This document shows positions 42,567 through 50,481 of a DNA stretch of 64,000 nt, piece after piece. The position numbers and the translations under genes were made by a program. Every line of letters starts with the position of its first letter. Position 1 is the first letter of the stretch. Location: NCBI RefSeq assembly GCF_014647075.1, contig NZ_BMOM01000003.1:62001-126000 (forward strand). Direction: 5' to 3'. Source of the stretch: Deinococcus aerophilus. GTDB lineage: Bacteria; Deinococcota; Deinococci; Deinococcales; Deinococcaceae. The notes beneath the pieces were generated by a model that worked only from the letters and a program-made list of their open reading frames with translations, ran no database searches and was not told where the DNA came from.

Positions 42567-43427
42567 CTAAAGTACCACGCCCAGCCGGCCGGCCAGCCCA
42601 CGCAGGGCGTCCAGCGGCACATCCTCGGCCCGCACGTCGGGCCGCAGCCCCAGGTCGGCCAGGGCCTCGTCAATGGCCTCGCCCGCGTGCCCGATCATGC
42701 GCAGGTTGTTGCGCAGCGTCTTGCGCCTGTGGTGCAGCGCCGCCTCGATAAAGCGCAGCAACTCCGGCGCCGGGCCGGGGCGCGAGCGGTCAAAGTCCAG
42801 GCGCAGCACGCTGCTCGTCACGTCGGGGGCCGGCAGGAACGCTCCCTTGGGCACGTCACGCACATGCCGCACGCTGCCGTACAGGGCGGCCAGGGCACTT
42901 AAAAATCCGTAATTGTCCTCGCCGGGACCGGAGGTCAGGCGCTGACCCACCTCTTTTTGCACGAGCACCGTGGCCGACACGATGGACGGCGCGCGCATGA
43001 AGCGCGCGAGCAGCGGCCCGGTGATGTAGTACGGCAGGTTGGCGATAACCCGCGTGCCCGGCGGCAGGGCCGCGTAGTCGTACTCCAGCGCGTCGCCCCA
43101 GACCACCGTGACGTCCAGCCCCTCCAACGTCTCGTCAAGCGCGGGGCGCAGCCGCTCGTCCTTTTCCAGCGCCGTGACGTGCGCGCCGCGCGTGGCGATC
43201 TCGCGGGTCAGCACGCCCAGACCGGGGCCGACCTCCAGCACACTCACGCCCGCCTGGGCCCCGCCCGCCTCGGCAATGGCGCGCAGGATGTTGCCGTCAA
43301 TCAGGAAGTTCTGACCCAGGCTCTTGGTGGGCTTCAGGCCGTGGCGGGTCAGCAGTTCCCGCACCCGCGCGGGGGAGTACAGCGGGGCGGTGGCGGGGGG
43401 ATCGGCGGGTTTGTCGGCTGGGGTCAA
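42567..43427 (-). CDS. rsmA: 16S rRNA dimethyladenosine transferase RsmA (KsgA)
   Basis: The enzyme dimethylates A1518 and A1519 of 16S rRNA. Clear motifs are KPTKSLGQNFLIDGNILRAI, VLEVGPGLGVLTREIATRG, LEKDERLRP and IANLPYYITGPLLARFM (catalytic NLPY), plus a C-terminal DUF-type helical part. No ATG or GTG fits the N-terminus. The TTG at 43427 has a CCGGAG site about 8 nt upstream and gives 286 residues, the usual length. Confidence 0.93.
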   Translation of the reverse strand: MTPADKPADPPATAPLYSPARVRELLTRHGLKPTKSLGQNFLIDGNILRAIAEAGGAQAGVSVLEVGPGLGVLTREIATRGAHVTALEKDERLRPALDETLEGLDVTVVWGDALEYDYAALPPGTRVIANLPYYITGPLLARFMRAPSIVSATVLVQKEVGQRLTSGPGEDNYGFLSALAALYGSVRHVRDVPKGAFLPAPDVTSSVLRLDFDRSRPGPAPELLRFIEAALHHRRKTLRNNLRMIGHAGEAIDEALADLGLRPDVRAEDVPLDALRGLAGRLGVVL

Positions 43428-43617
43428 GGGGGCATCTCCGGAAAAAAAGCAGCGCCGGTGCCGGCGCGGGCCCGTCAGTATACCCGTCCCGGGCACCCAA
43501 CGGGGCCGCCGGCAGAGCGGGGGCCGGCGCGGCACAATGAGAAGCAAACACCCCTCGCTCCTGGCCGAGGACCGTATCATCGCCCCGACCCGCCCACCCC
43601 CCGGAGGTATTCCCGTC

Positions 43618-44499
43618 ATGACCGATCCTGCCCGCACCGGGCCGCCCACCGCCCCAGAACCGGCCCCCGCCCGCCCCAGTCCCGCCGCGGTCCCCACCGC
43701 TCCCCTGCCCGACCTGAACGAGGTGATCCGCGCGGGCGAGTGGCGGCGGGCCCTGGCAGTCTCCCGCCTGTCGGGAGCCACCCCCGAGGTGCAGGAAGCG
43801 CTGGAGGCAGTCTTCGGGATTCAGGAGGCGGTGCGGGCGCGGCGCTATCCATCGGCCCAGCGCTCACTCGCGGCCTACCGGGAAGCGCTGGGACCCGGGA
43901 CGACCGACACGACGCCCGGAGAGTCGGGGGTGATTCGCCGCACCGCCGATCCCGACGCGCTGGGCACGGCCCTGGACGCCCTGATCGCCCACCAGAAGGA
44001 GCCGGACCCGCAGGCGCTGCACAGCGCCCTCGAACCCGCGCTGGCGCAGCCATTGACCCGCGCCGAGGCGCTGAACATGCTGGGCGTGCTGCGCGCCGTG
44101 CGTGACGAGGGGACCGAGGCCCGCACCCACTTCGAAGCGGCGCTGGCCGCCGACGCAGGGCACTACCGCGCGCTGACCAACCTGGGCAACCTGGACCTGG
44201 AGGCCGGAGACTTCAAGGCCGCCGAGGTCCGTTACCGCGAGGTGATCCGGCTGTGCCCCGAATACGACGGCGGCCACCACAACCTGGGCGTGGCGCTGCG
44301 GCGTCAGGGCAAGATGGGCGAGGCGGTGCGCTCGATCCGGCGCGGCCAACAGCTGGGCATGAAACGCTCCAAGGAGGACACCGACGCCGAGATCAAGGCG
44401 CAGTTCGCCTCCAGCCGGGTGTTCCGGTCGCTGCGCTGGGTGCTGATCGCTGGAGTGGGGGGGGTGCTGATGCTCGGCCTGCGCGGGCTGATGGGCTAG
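43618..44499 (+). CDS. Tetratricopeptide-repeat protein with C-terminal membrane helix
   Basis: A 293-residue protein with a Pro/Ala-rich N-terminus, a helical middle with TPR-like units (AEALNMLGVLRAVRDEGTEA, YRALTNLGNLDLEAGDFKAA, DGGHHNLGVALRRQGKMGEA) and a hydrophobic C-terminal segment (VLIAGVGGVLMLGLRGLMG) that may anchor it in the membrane with the TPRs in the cytoplasm. A CCGGAGG site precedes the ATG. It is followed after 2 nt by nnr, so they form an operon. Confidence 0.82.
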   Translation: MTDPARTGPPTAPEPAPARPSPAAVPTAPLPDLNEVIRAGEWRRALAVSRLSGATPEVQEALEAVFGIQEAVRARRYPSAQRSLAAYREALGPGTTDTTPGESGVIRRTADPDALGTALDALIAHQKEPDPQALHSALEPALAQPLTRAEALNMLGVLRAVRDEGTEARTHFEAALAADAGHYRALTNLGNLDLEAGDFKAAEVRYREVIRLCPEYDGGHHNLGVALRRQGKMGEAVRSIRRGQQLGMKRSKEDTDAEIKAQFASSRVFRSLRWVLIAGVGGVLMLGLRGLMG

Positions 44500-44501
44500 C
44501 C

Positions 44502-46079
44502 GTGGCCGGCGTGAGCGAGTATGTACTGGACCCACGGGGCGCGCGGGAGATCGACGCCCGGCTGGAACGGGCCGGGCTGCTGGACCTGACCATGGAAGAG
44601 GCGGGGCGGGCGGTGGCCGACGCGGTCATGGCCCGTCATCCGGTGGGTCCGGCGCTGCTGCTCGCCGGTGGGGGGGCCAACGGCGGGGACGCGCTGGTCG
44701 CCGCCCGGCACCTGCTTGCCCTGGGCCGTGAGGTTCACGTACTCGCCCAGCCCGCCCGGCACCCCCTGACCCGCCTGAACCGCCGCCGCCTGCGGACCGT
44801 GGGCGGCGAAGTTCGTCCGCTGACGCCCGCGGCGCTGCGCCGGGCGCTGGCCGGAGCGGGTGTGGTGGTGGACGGTCTGCTCGGAACCGGCTTCACGCCG
44901 CCGCTGAGGTCCGCGCTGGCAACGGTGGTGGACGTGGTGAACACCGCCCACGACGCGGGCACGCCGGTCGTGTCCATCGACCTGCCCAGTGGCCTGGACG
45001 CCTGCTCGGCGCATCCAGACGGACCCAGCGTCACAGCAGACCAGACCGTCACGCTGATGGGCCTCAAGACCGCGCTGCTATTCGGCGAGGCAGCGGCGCG
45101 CTCCGGGGAGATGATCCTCGCGCCGCTGCGTGCCCCGCCCGGCTGGGTGCGCGGGGAGGCGCTGGGCACCCGCCCCTCCGATGCGCAGGTGGGCGCGCTG
45201 CTGCCCCGCCGCTCTGCCGACGCCCACAAGGGCACGGCGGGCCGGATATGGATTCTGGGCGGGCATCCCGGCACGGTGGGAGCCGCGGCGCTGGCCGGAC
45301 TGGGGGCGCTGCGGGCCGGGGCCGGACTGGTCACCGTGCACTCGGAAGCCGAGGTGCCGCTGGTGACCCCGGAGCTGATGATGCGCCGTCACGCCGACTG
45401 GTCCAGCGCCCTGCCCGGCCTGCATGGCCTGGGCCTTCCGGACGCCGTGGCGCTGGGCATGGGCCTGGGCCCGCAGGCGCGGGCAGTGGCGCGCACGGTG
45501 CTGGGCTGGCGTGTGCCCACCGTGCTGGACGCCGACGCCCTGCACCCCGAACTCGCCGGGCACGGCCACGACGCCTGCATCTGGACGCCGCACCCCGGCG
45601 AGGCGGCGCGGCTGCTGGGCACCCCGAGCGGCGCAGTCACGCGCGATCCGCTGGCGGCGGCCCGGCGGCTGCAGGAGTTGCTGGGCGGCGTGGTGGTCCT
45701 CAAGGGCGGTCCCAGTGTGGTTGCCTTTCCGGACAGTTCCGGTGGGGTGACGCTGAGCGTGGCGCGCGGCGGACATCCTGGCATGGCCTCGGGCGGCATG
45801 GGCGACACCCTGTCGGGCATCCTGGCGGCGCTGCTGGGTCAGGGCCTGAGCGCCCAGGACGCCGCCGTCGCCGGGGTGCGTCTGCACGCCCGGGCGGGCG
45901 AGCGGGCCGGCGCAGCCCACGGCTACGGTCTGATCGCCACCGACGTGTGCGCCGAACTGGGGGCGGCGTGGCTGGACCTGCGCGGGACCCTTTCCCCAAC
46001 CCTTCCCCCAGACGGGTCCCCCCGACGTTCCCGCCCGCAGATCCTACAAATGGTCACGTCCGCGCCGCCGGACTGCTAG
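44502..46079 (+). CDS. nnr: Bifunctional NAD(P)H-hydrate epimerase / dehydratase
   Basis: This metabolite-repair enzyme restores hydrated NAD(P)H. The N-terminal epimerase half has LLLAGGGANGGDALVAARHLL (the usual GDG is GDA here) and IDLPSGLDA. The C-terminal ADP/ATP-dependent dehydratase half (from about residue 230) has KGTAGRIWILGGHPGTVGAAALA, LDADALHP, TPHPGEAARL, VVLKGGPSV and PGMASGGMGDTLSGILAALL. The GTG at 44502 is 2 nt after the TPR gene; GTG 44511 is a second option. The length of 525 is normal for the fused form. Confidence 0.93.
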   Translation: MAGVSEYVLDPRGAREIDARLERAGLLDLTMEEAGRAVADAVMARHPVGPALLLAGGGANGGDALVAARHLLALGREVHVLAQPARHPLTRLNRRRLRTVGGEVRPLTPAALRRALAGAGVVVDGLLGTGFTPPLRSALATVVDVVNTAHDAGTPVVSIDLPSGLDACSAHPDGPSVTADQTVTLMGLKTALLFGEAAARSGEMILAPLRAPPGWVRGEALGTRPSDAQVGALLPRRSADAHKGTAGRIWILGGHPGTVGAAALAGLGALRAGAGLVTVHSEAEVPLVTPELMMRRHADWSSALPGLHGLGLPDAVALGMGLGPQARAVARTVLGWRVPTVLDADALHPELAGHGHDACIWTPHPGEAARLLGTPSGAVTRDPLAAARRLQELLGGVVVLKGGPSVVAFPDSSGGVTLSVARGGHPGMASGGMGDTLSGILAALLGQGLSAQDAAVAGVRLHARAGERAGAAHGYGLIATDVCAELGAAWLDLRGTLSPTLPPDGSPRRSRPQILQMVTSAPPDC

Positions 46080-46091
46080 GTTAGAACACCG

Positions 46092-46844
46092 ATGCAGGGC
46101 CTCCTGAGTGACCTTCCTTTGTTGGGCGTGCTGGAACTGATCCACACCACCCGCCAGACCGGCGTGCTGGACGTTGAGGCCGATGTGCCGTACACCGTCG
46201 CGTTTCTGGGCGGCGAGATCGTCTCGGGCGGCATTCTGGACTGGCTGGGGGTCGAGGCCCTGTACGCCTCCCCGCTGGTGTCGGACAGCGGATCTTTTGC
46301 CTTCACGCGCCGCAGCATCACCGGCCAGCCGCTGGGCACCTACGATCACCTGATCACCGACTGGGCGCGGGTGGGAGACGAATGGGAGCAGGTCTGTGCG
46401 GTAATCGGCAGCCCCAGCCGGGTCTTTCAGGGCGACGTGACGCCCTTTCAGACGGGCCGCAGCGTCCGGGGCGCGGCCCGTGAACTGGAGCGCCCCGTCT
46501 TTGAGGTCGCGCAGGAGGTGGCCGCGGCCGTGCGGGCCGGTCACCTTCTGCCCCTGGAGCGCCACGAATGGTTCCGGCTGCGCCTGAAACCCACCGGGCA
46601 GCGGGCGGCCCTTCACCCGGTGGCCCGCCGCATGGACGGCGAGCGCACCCTGGGCAACGTGATCGCCCAGGGCGTACCCGTTCACGAGGCCCGCACCTAC
46701 CTGCTGGGCGAGCTGCGGCTGGGGCTGCGCTTTCCGGGCAGCGGCTGGGTTCTGCGCGACCTGATCTGGGAACAGCGCCACAGCGGCCCGCCTGCCGGTG
46801 TTCCGTCTTCTTCCGCCGGGTCCGGATCCACCACGATCAATTGA
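46092..46844 (+). CDS. DUF4388 domain protein
   Basis: A 250-residue cytoplasmic protein. The first 100 residues match the DUF4388 (PATAN-like) pattern: MQGLLSDLPLLGVLELIHTTRQTGVLDVE, FLGGEIVSGGILDWLGVEALY. These domains are linked to signalling in other bacteria. The rest is helical without known motifs. A TAGGTT box ends 9 nt before the ATG, so the mRNA would be almost leaderless. It starts 12 nt after nnr. Confidence 0.75.
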   Translation: MQGLLSDLPLLGVLELIHTTRQTGVLDVEADVPYTVAFLGGEIVSGGILDWLGVEALYASPLVSDSGSFAFTRRSITGQPLGTYDHLITDWARVGDEWEQVCAVIGSPSRVFQGDVTPFQTGRSVRGAARELERPVFEVAQEVAAAVRAGHLLPLERHEWFRLRLKPTGQRAALHPVARRMDGERTLGNVIAQGVPVHEARTYLLGELRLGLRFPGSGWVLRDLIWEQRHSGPPAGVPSSSAGSGSTTIN

Positions 46845-46981
46845 CTCAGGGGCAGGGCCGAGCTGCACCCCACTCCTTAGCTGTGTACTCCTTAAGCTAT
46901 GTACGTGGCGGTTCGGGGCAGTCACCAAGGTCCCGCCGCGCCGCCTGTCCAGCGCCGGTTCGTGGCCGGCCAGAAAAGCCC

Positions 46982-46987
46982 TAGAAT
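46982..46987 (+). promoter_or_regulatory. -10 box of leaderless promoter for the PlsY/AAR fusion
   Basis: TAGAAT ends 7 nt before the ATG at 46995. Confidence 0.65.
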
Positions 46988-46994
46988 GCCCCCC

Positions 46995-48668
46995 ATGTTG
47001 TTTTTGTCGGCCCTGTTGCTGTTGGTCGCGTTCCTGGTGGGCAGCCTGCCGGTGGGGCACGCGCTGCTGTCTCGCGCTGGGGTCAACGTCCGGCTCAGCA
47101 ATGCCCACAACCTGGGCGTGGAGAACATGCTGCGGCTGGTGGGGCCGGGGCTGGCCGCCGCGAGCGCCGCGCTGGATGCGGGCAAGGGGCTCCTCGCTGT
47201 TCTGATGGCCTCCAGCCTGGACCAGCCCGAGGTCACCGTGCTCGCGGCGCTCGCCGCCTACCTGGGACACCTCAATCCTCCGGCGGCCCTGTACGGCCCG
47301 ACCCTCCCGCGCGGCCGGGGCAACCTGGTGCTGCTGGGGGTGCTCGCGGGGCTGGCGGTCAGCGGAGCCGTGCCCCTGTGGACGGCCGCCCTGCCGGTGG
47401 TCGTGTACGCGGGCGTAACCGGCTACTGGGGCTATGTCAGTGCGGCGACCCTGGCGGCGCTGCTCAGCTTCGCCGTGGCGGTGGCGCTGCTGCCGCTGGG
47501 CGTACCCGCCGGACTCGCGGCGCTGGGCCTGCTGGTCGCCGCGACGTGGCGCTTCAAGGAGAACATCGGACGTATGCTCGACGGCACCGAGCCGCGTTTT
47601 GGCGAGAGCGTGCCGCTGGCCGGCAAGCGCCGCGACGAGGTGGTCGCGGCCTTCATGATCCACCCGATGACGTTGGAGAATTTCTGGTCGGCGCGCCGCT
47701 TTGCGTGGCTCCGGCCACTGGTGCAGAACGGTCTGGTCAGCGAGGCCACCGTGCGTCAGATGGCCGAGAACCTGCGCCCCATGAAGGTGGGCGAGTTGCG
47801 CGGCATCCGCACGCCCGAGGGCCAGAGCATCCGCTGCTACCTGCTGTCCAGCCCGCTGCTGCCCGATGTCTTCGACAGCCAGCCCGAGCTGGCGACCCGC
47901 CGCGCCATCGAGGGTGCGCGGCTGGCCCATGAACTGGGGGCAGAGGTCTTCGGGCTGGGCGCGTTCTGGTCGGTGGTGGGCAACAAGGGAGTGGACGTGC
48001 AGGCCGCCGTGCCGCAGATCACCGTGACCAACGGCGGAGCCTATACCTCCGGCACCATCAAGGCCGCCATTCCAGGCATCCTCAAGCACTTTCAGGAGGA
48101 GGGCCGCGACCTGAAGGCGGCCACCGCCGGCATTGTGGGGGCCAATGGCGTGGTGGCCTTCGGGATCGCGCGCACCATTGCGCCGCAGGTCGCCCGGATC
48201 ATCATGCTGGGCCGCAATCTGGAAAAGCTCGAGCGCAGCGCCGCCACCCTGCGCCGCGCCAACCCGGACACCGAGATCATCACCACCACCGACTACGCCG
48301 CCCTCAAGGAGGCCGACCTGATCTTCTCGGCCACCAGCGACCCCAACCCGGTAATCTTCCCGCAGCATGTCAAAACGGGCACCTGGATCTTCGACGAGGG
48401 CCGTCCGGCGGATGTGGACCCCAGTGTGGCCGAGGTCCCCAGCGTGAGGATCATTCCCGGCGGCGTGGTGCGCCCCCCCGGCGGCATGACCTCGCACATC
48501 GACCTGCAGTTCGGCGAGGGTGCGGTGCCCGCGTGTCTGGCCGAGACGTTGATCATCGCCGCTACCGGGGAACACGACCGCAAGAGCCTGGGCCCACAGA
48601 CCCGGACCGAGAACATCAATTTCTTCGTGGAGCAGGCGGCGCGTCTGGGCTTCACGGTGGTGGACTGA
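46995..48668 (+). CDS. Fusion of PlsY-like membrane domain and fatty acyl-ACP reductase (AAR)-like domain
   Basis: The 557-residue protein has two parts. Residues 1-200 are a multi-helix membrane domain like PlsY, the acyl-phosphate:glycerol-3-phosphate acyltransferase: GSLPVGHALLSRAGVNVR, NAHNLGVENMLRLVG (degenerate GSGNIGATN motif), ALDAGKGLLAVL and AYLGHLNPP. Residues about 215-557 follow cyanobacterial long-chain acyl-ACP reductase: FMIHPMTLENFWSARRF, IRCYLLSSPLLPDVF, VFGLGAFWSVVG, ITVTNGGAYTSG, the Rossmann loop AGIVGANGVVAFG, IMLGRNLEKLE, EADLIFSATSD and IPGGVVRPPGG. Cys514 in PACLAETLI lines up with the catalytic Cys294 of the Synechococcus enzyme, as I recall that sequence. It may make fatty aldehydes at the membrane. 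The start is fixed by the -10 box. Confidence 0.75.
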   Translation: MLFLSALLLLVAFLVGSLPVGHALLSRAGVNVRLSNAHNLGVENMLRLVGPGLAAASAALDAGKGLLAVLMASSLDQPEVTVLAALAAYLGHLNPPAALYGPTLPRGRGNLVLLGVLAGLAVSGAVPLWTAALPVVVYAGVTGYWGYVSAATLAALLSFAVAVALLPLGVPAGLAALGLLVAATWRFKENIGRMLDGTEPRFGESVPLAGKRRDEVVAAFMIHPMTLENFWSARRFAWLRPLVQNGLVSEATVRQMAENLRPMKVGELRGIRTPEGQSIRCYLLSSPLLPDVFDSQPELATRRAIEGARLAHELGAEVFGLGAFWSVVGNKGVDVQAAVPQITVTNGGAYTSGTIKAAIPGILKHFQEEGRDLKAATAGIVGANGVVAFGIARTIAPQVARIIMLGRNLEKLERSAATLRRANPDTEIITTTDYAALKEADLIFSATSDPNPVIFPQHVKTGTWIFDEGRPADVDPSVAEVPSVRIIPGGVVRPPGGMTSHIDLQFGEGAVPACLAETLIIAATGEHDRKSLGPQTRTENINFFVEQAARLGFTVVD

Positions 48669-48813
48669 GTACAGATGGACGAAACAAGGGTGGACTGAGC
48701 GCGCAGACCAAAGGGCCGACGGGCGCGACCCCGGACCGTCCTGCCCGGTGCGTCTGTCCCACCCGTCTGGCCTGTGCGTCCGGTCCGCGCCAGCTGACGC
48801 CTCTCTGAGAAGC

Positions 48814-48837
48814 GGGCGGCATTGCCTTAAACCGCCC
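48814..48837 (+). terminator. Hairpin candidate after the fusion gene
   Basis: GGGCGG and CCGCCC form a 6-bp perfect stem around a 12-nt loop, 146 nt after the stop. It lies just before the PLD-family promoter. Confidence 0.4.
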
Positions 48838-48860
48838 CCATTGTCCCGCTCCGGCGGGCC

Positions 48861-48866
48861 TATGCT
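48861..48866 (+). promoter_or_regulatory. -10 box of leaderless PLD-family promoter
   Basis: TATGCT ends 6 nt before the GTG at 48873; TTGTCC at 48841-48846 is a -35 candidate with a short 14-nt spacer. Confidence 0.6.
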
Positions 48867-48872
48867 GCGGCT

Positions 48873-50429
48873 GTGTTGCCCCGCGTGCTGCGCTTCTGTC
48901 TGACTGTGGCCGTCATGCTCTGCGCGGCGGAACCGGGCCACGCCGCGCAGTTGCCCCTGTTCCTGGGGCCACAGCTGCCGCCCGCACCCCGAAGTCTGCC
49001 GGGGTGCTTGCCCCCCACGGACACGCTGGAACAGGCCGTCTGGAGGGTGGTGACGGAGGGCGGACGGCCTGACCTGAGCTGCGGCAACGCCTTTGCCGGC
49101 TACCTGCGGACCCCGCGCAGCCCCGAGGTACGCCTGGACGCCTTCGAGGCCATCGCCGCGCAGGTGGCCAACGCCCGCAGCGAGGTGCTGCTCTCCAGCA
49201 TGGAGTGGAACGCCGGGCCGGGCCATCCAGGCTGGACCTTCGCGCTGGCCGTCGCCAATCTGTACGGGCGGGTCCGGGAGGATTCTGCCGCCTACCCCCA
49301 CGGCATGGCGGTGCGGGTGCTGATGGGCGGCTTTCCGGACCTGACGCACCCCGACGGCCGGTCTCAGCCGCTGGCGCTCGCGGGCGACCTGTGGCGGCTG
49401 GGCGTGCCGCTGGACGACCCTGCCGTGGGCTGGCACCTCAGCCTCCTGAACTACCGTTACCTGCCGCACAGCCACGTCAAGATGCACGTCATTGACGGGC
49501 GCACCGTGGCGGTGGGGGGGTTTAACTTCACCGACTGGCACCTGCCCTCGCCACAGGCGGGCGGGGTGGAGCCGGGAGGACATGACCTGCAGGACCTGGG
49601 ACTGCAGCTGACCGGCCCGGTGGCCCAGGAGGGGGTGGCGGCCTTCGACGACCTGTGGCGGCACAGCGACCAGTTGCGCTGCCCACCGGGCGTAAGCGCC
49701 GCACAGCTGGAGGCCCGCTGCCAGATGGGGCCGCCCGATCCGGTCACCCATCCCCCGGCGGCGCAGGAGGCGGTGCCCAGCAGCCAGGCGCGCGCCTTCT
49801 TGCTGTACCGCCGCAGCGGGGTGGATCAGGCCGACCGCGCGCACCTGGCCCTGCTCGGCGCGGCGCGGCGCAGCATCGACGTGATGCACGCCGACTTCAG
49901 TCCCTCTCTGGAGTGCTGGTACGCGTACCTTCAGCCCGGAAGCTGTGGGGTGGACAGCTGGCCGGTTTACCTGCGGGCGGTGCTGTCGGCGCTGGAACGG
50001 GGCGTGCATGTGCGCGTCCTCACCGTCAACTACGGTGTGGGAGCGGGGCCCAACCGCAGCGGCATTGCCCTGATGCGCCGCGAGGCCCGCCGCCGGGGCC
50101 TGGACGCCCTGTTTGAGGTCCGCTATGTCACCCGGGCCATGCACACCAAGGCCCTGACCGTGGACCGCCGCATGGTCGTGGTGGGCAGCATGAACCTTCA
50201 TTTCAGCTCGTGGGGACCACTGGGACTGGCCGAGGCCGCGCTGGCGACGGGTGACCCGGCGGCGGTCAGTGAACAGCAGGCCAGGTTTGAACAGCAGTGG
50301 CGGGGAGCCAGCGTGCCGGTTGCGCCCGAGCGCTGGCTCCAGCACGTGCCGCGTGACCTGACCGGGAAGCCGGACCCGCCCGGCAGCGGTGACGGCCACG
50401 GTCCGGGCCTGCCCCAGCCCCTAAACTGA
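48873..50429 (+). CDS. Secreted phospholipase D-family protein
   Basis: A 518-residue protein with a signal peptide (MLPRVLRFCLTVAVMLCAAEPGHAAQ) and two HKD-type motifs: HSHVKMHVIDGRTVAVGGFNFTD and MHTKALTVDRRMVVVGSMNLHFSS. This is the layout of cardiolipin synthases and secreted PLD enzymes, which transfer phosphatidyl groups or hydrolyse phosphodiesters. Because it is exported it should act on the outer face of the membrane or in the periplasm. Substrate is unknown; a nuclease role is less likely but possible. The last codons overlap the -10 box of the next transcript. Confidence 0.85.
   Translation: MLPRVLRFCLTVAVMLCAAEPGHAAQLPLFLGPQLPPAPRSLPGCLPPTDTLEQAVWRVVTEGGRPDLSCGNAFAGYLRTPRSPEVRLDAFEAIAAQVANARSEVLLSSMEWNAGPGHPGWTFALAVANLYGRVREDSAAYPHGMAVRVLMGGFPDLTHPDGRSQPLALAGDLWRLGVPLDDPAVGWHLSLLNYRYLPHSHVKMHVIDGRTVAVGGFNFTDWHLPSPQAGGVEPGGHDLQDLGLQLTGPVAQEGVAAFDDLWRHSDQLRCPPGVSAAQLEARCQMGPPDPVTHPPAAQEAVPSSQARAFLLYRRSGVDQADRAHLALLGAARRSIDVMHADFSPSLECWYAYLQPGSCGVDSWPVYLRAVLSALERGVHVRVLTVNYGVGAGPNRSGIALMRREARRRGLDALFEVRYVTRAMHTKALTVDRRMVVVGSMNLHFSSWGPLGLAEAALATGDPAAVSEQQARFEQQWRGASVPVAPERWLQHVPRDLTGKPDPPGSGDGHGPGLPQPLN
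50422..50427 (+). promoter_or_regulatory. -10 box reading into a mini-ORF ahead of ispH
   Basis: TAAACT overlaps the PLD-family stop codon and ends 6 nt before an ATG at 50434. Confidence 0.6.
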
Positions 50430-50433
50430 GGGC

Positions 50434-50481
50434 ATGAGCACCCCCTCCCCCACCCTCCTGCCGGACACGCCGCATGGTTGA
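50434..50481 (+). CDS. Leaderless mini-ORF overlapping the ispH start
   Basis: The frame [15 protein letters not shown] ends with a TGA three bases after the ispH ATG. It starts at leaderless distance from TAAACT. No Shine-Dalgarno is seen before the ispH ATG, so ispH translation may depend on ribosomes ending this mini-ORF. Alternatively, deletion of one C from the C-run would fuse it to ispH as an N-terminal extension. Confidence 0.45.
   Translation: MSTPSPTLLPDTPHG

Noticed and set aside
48659..48699. GGTGGACTGAG occurs twice, 30 bp apart, around the stop of the fusion gene
   Set aside because: Only 11 bases match and the rest of the 30-bp unit does not align, so it is probably chance or a trivial duplication of the stop context.
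46044..50399. Very long open frame on the minus strand (over 1400 codons) opposite nnr, the fusion gene and PLD
   Set aside because: It is antisense to four recognisable plus-strand genes. Its translation is low-complexity Arg/Gly/His/Gln-rich with no motif, as expected from the opposite strand of high-GC coding DNA.
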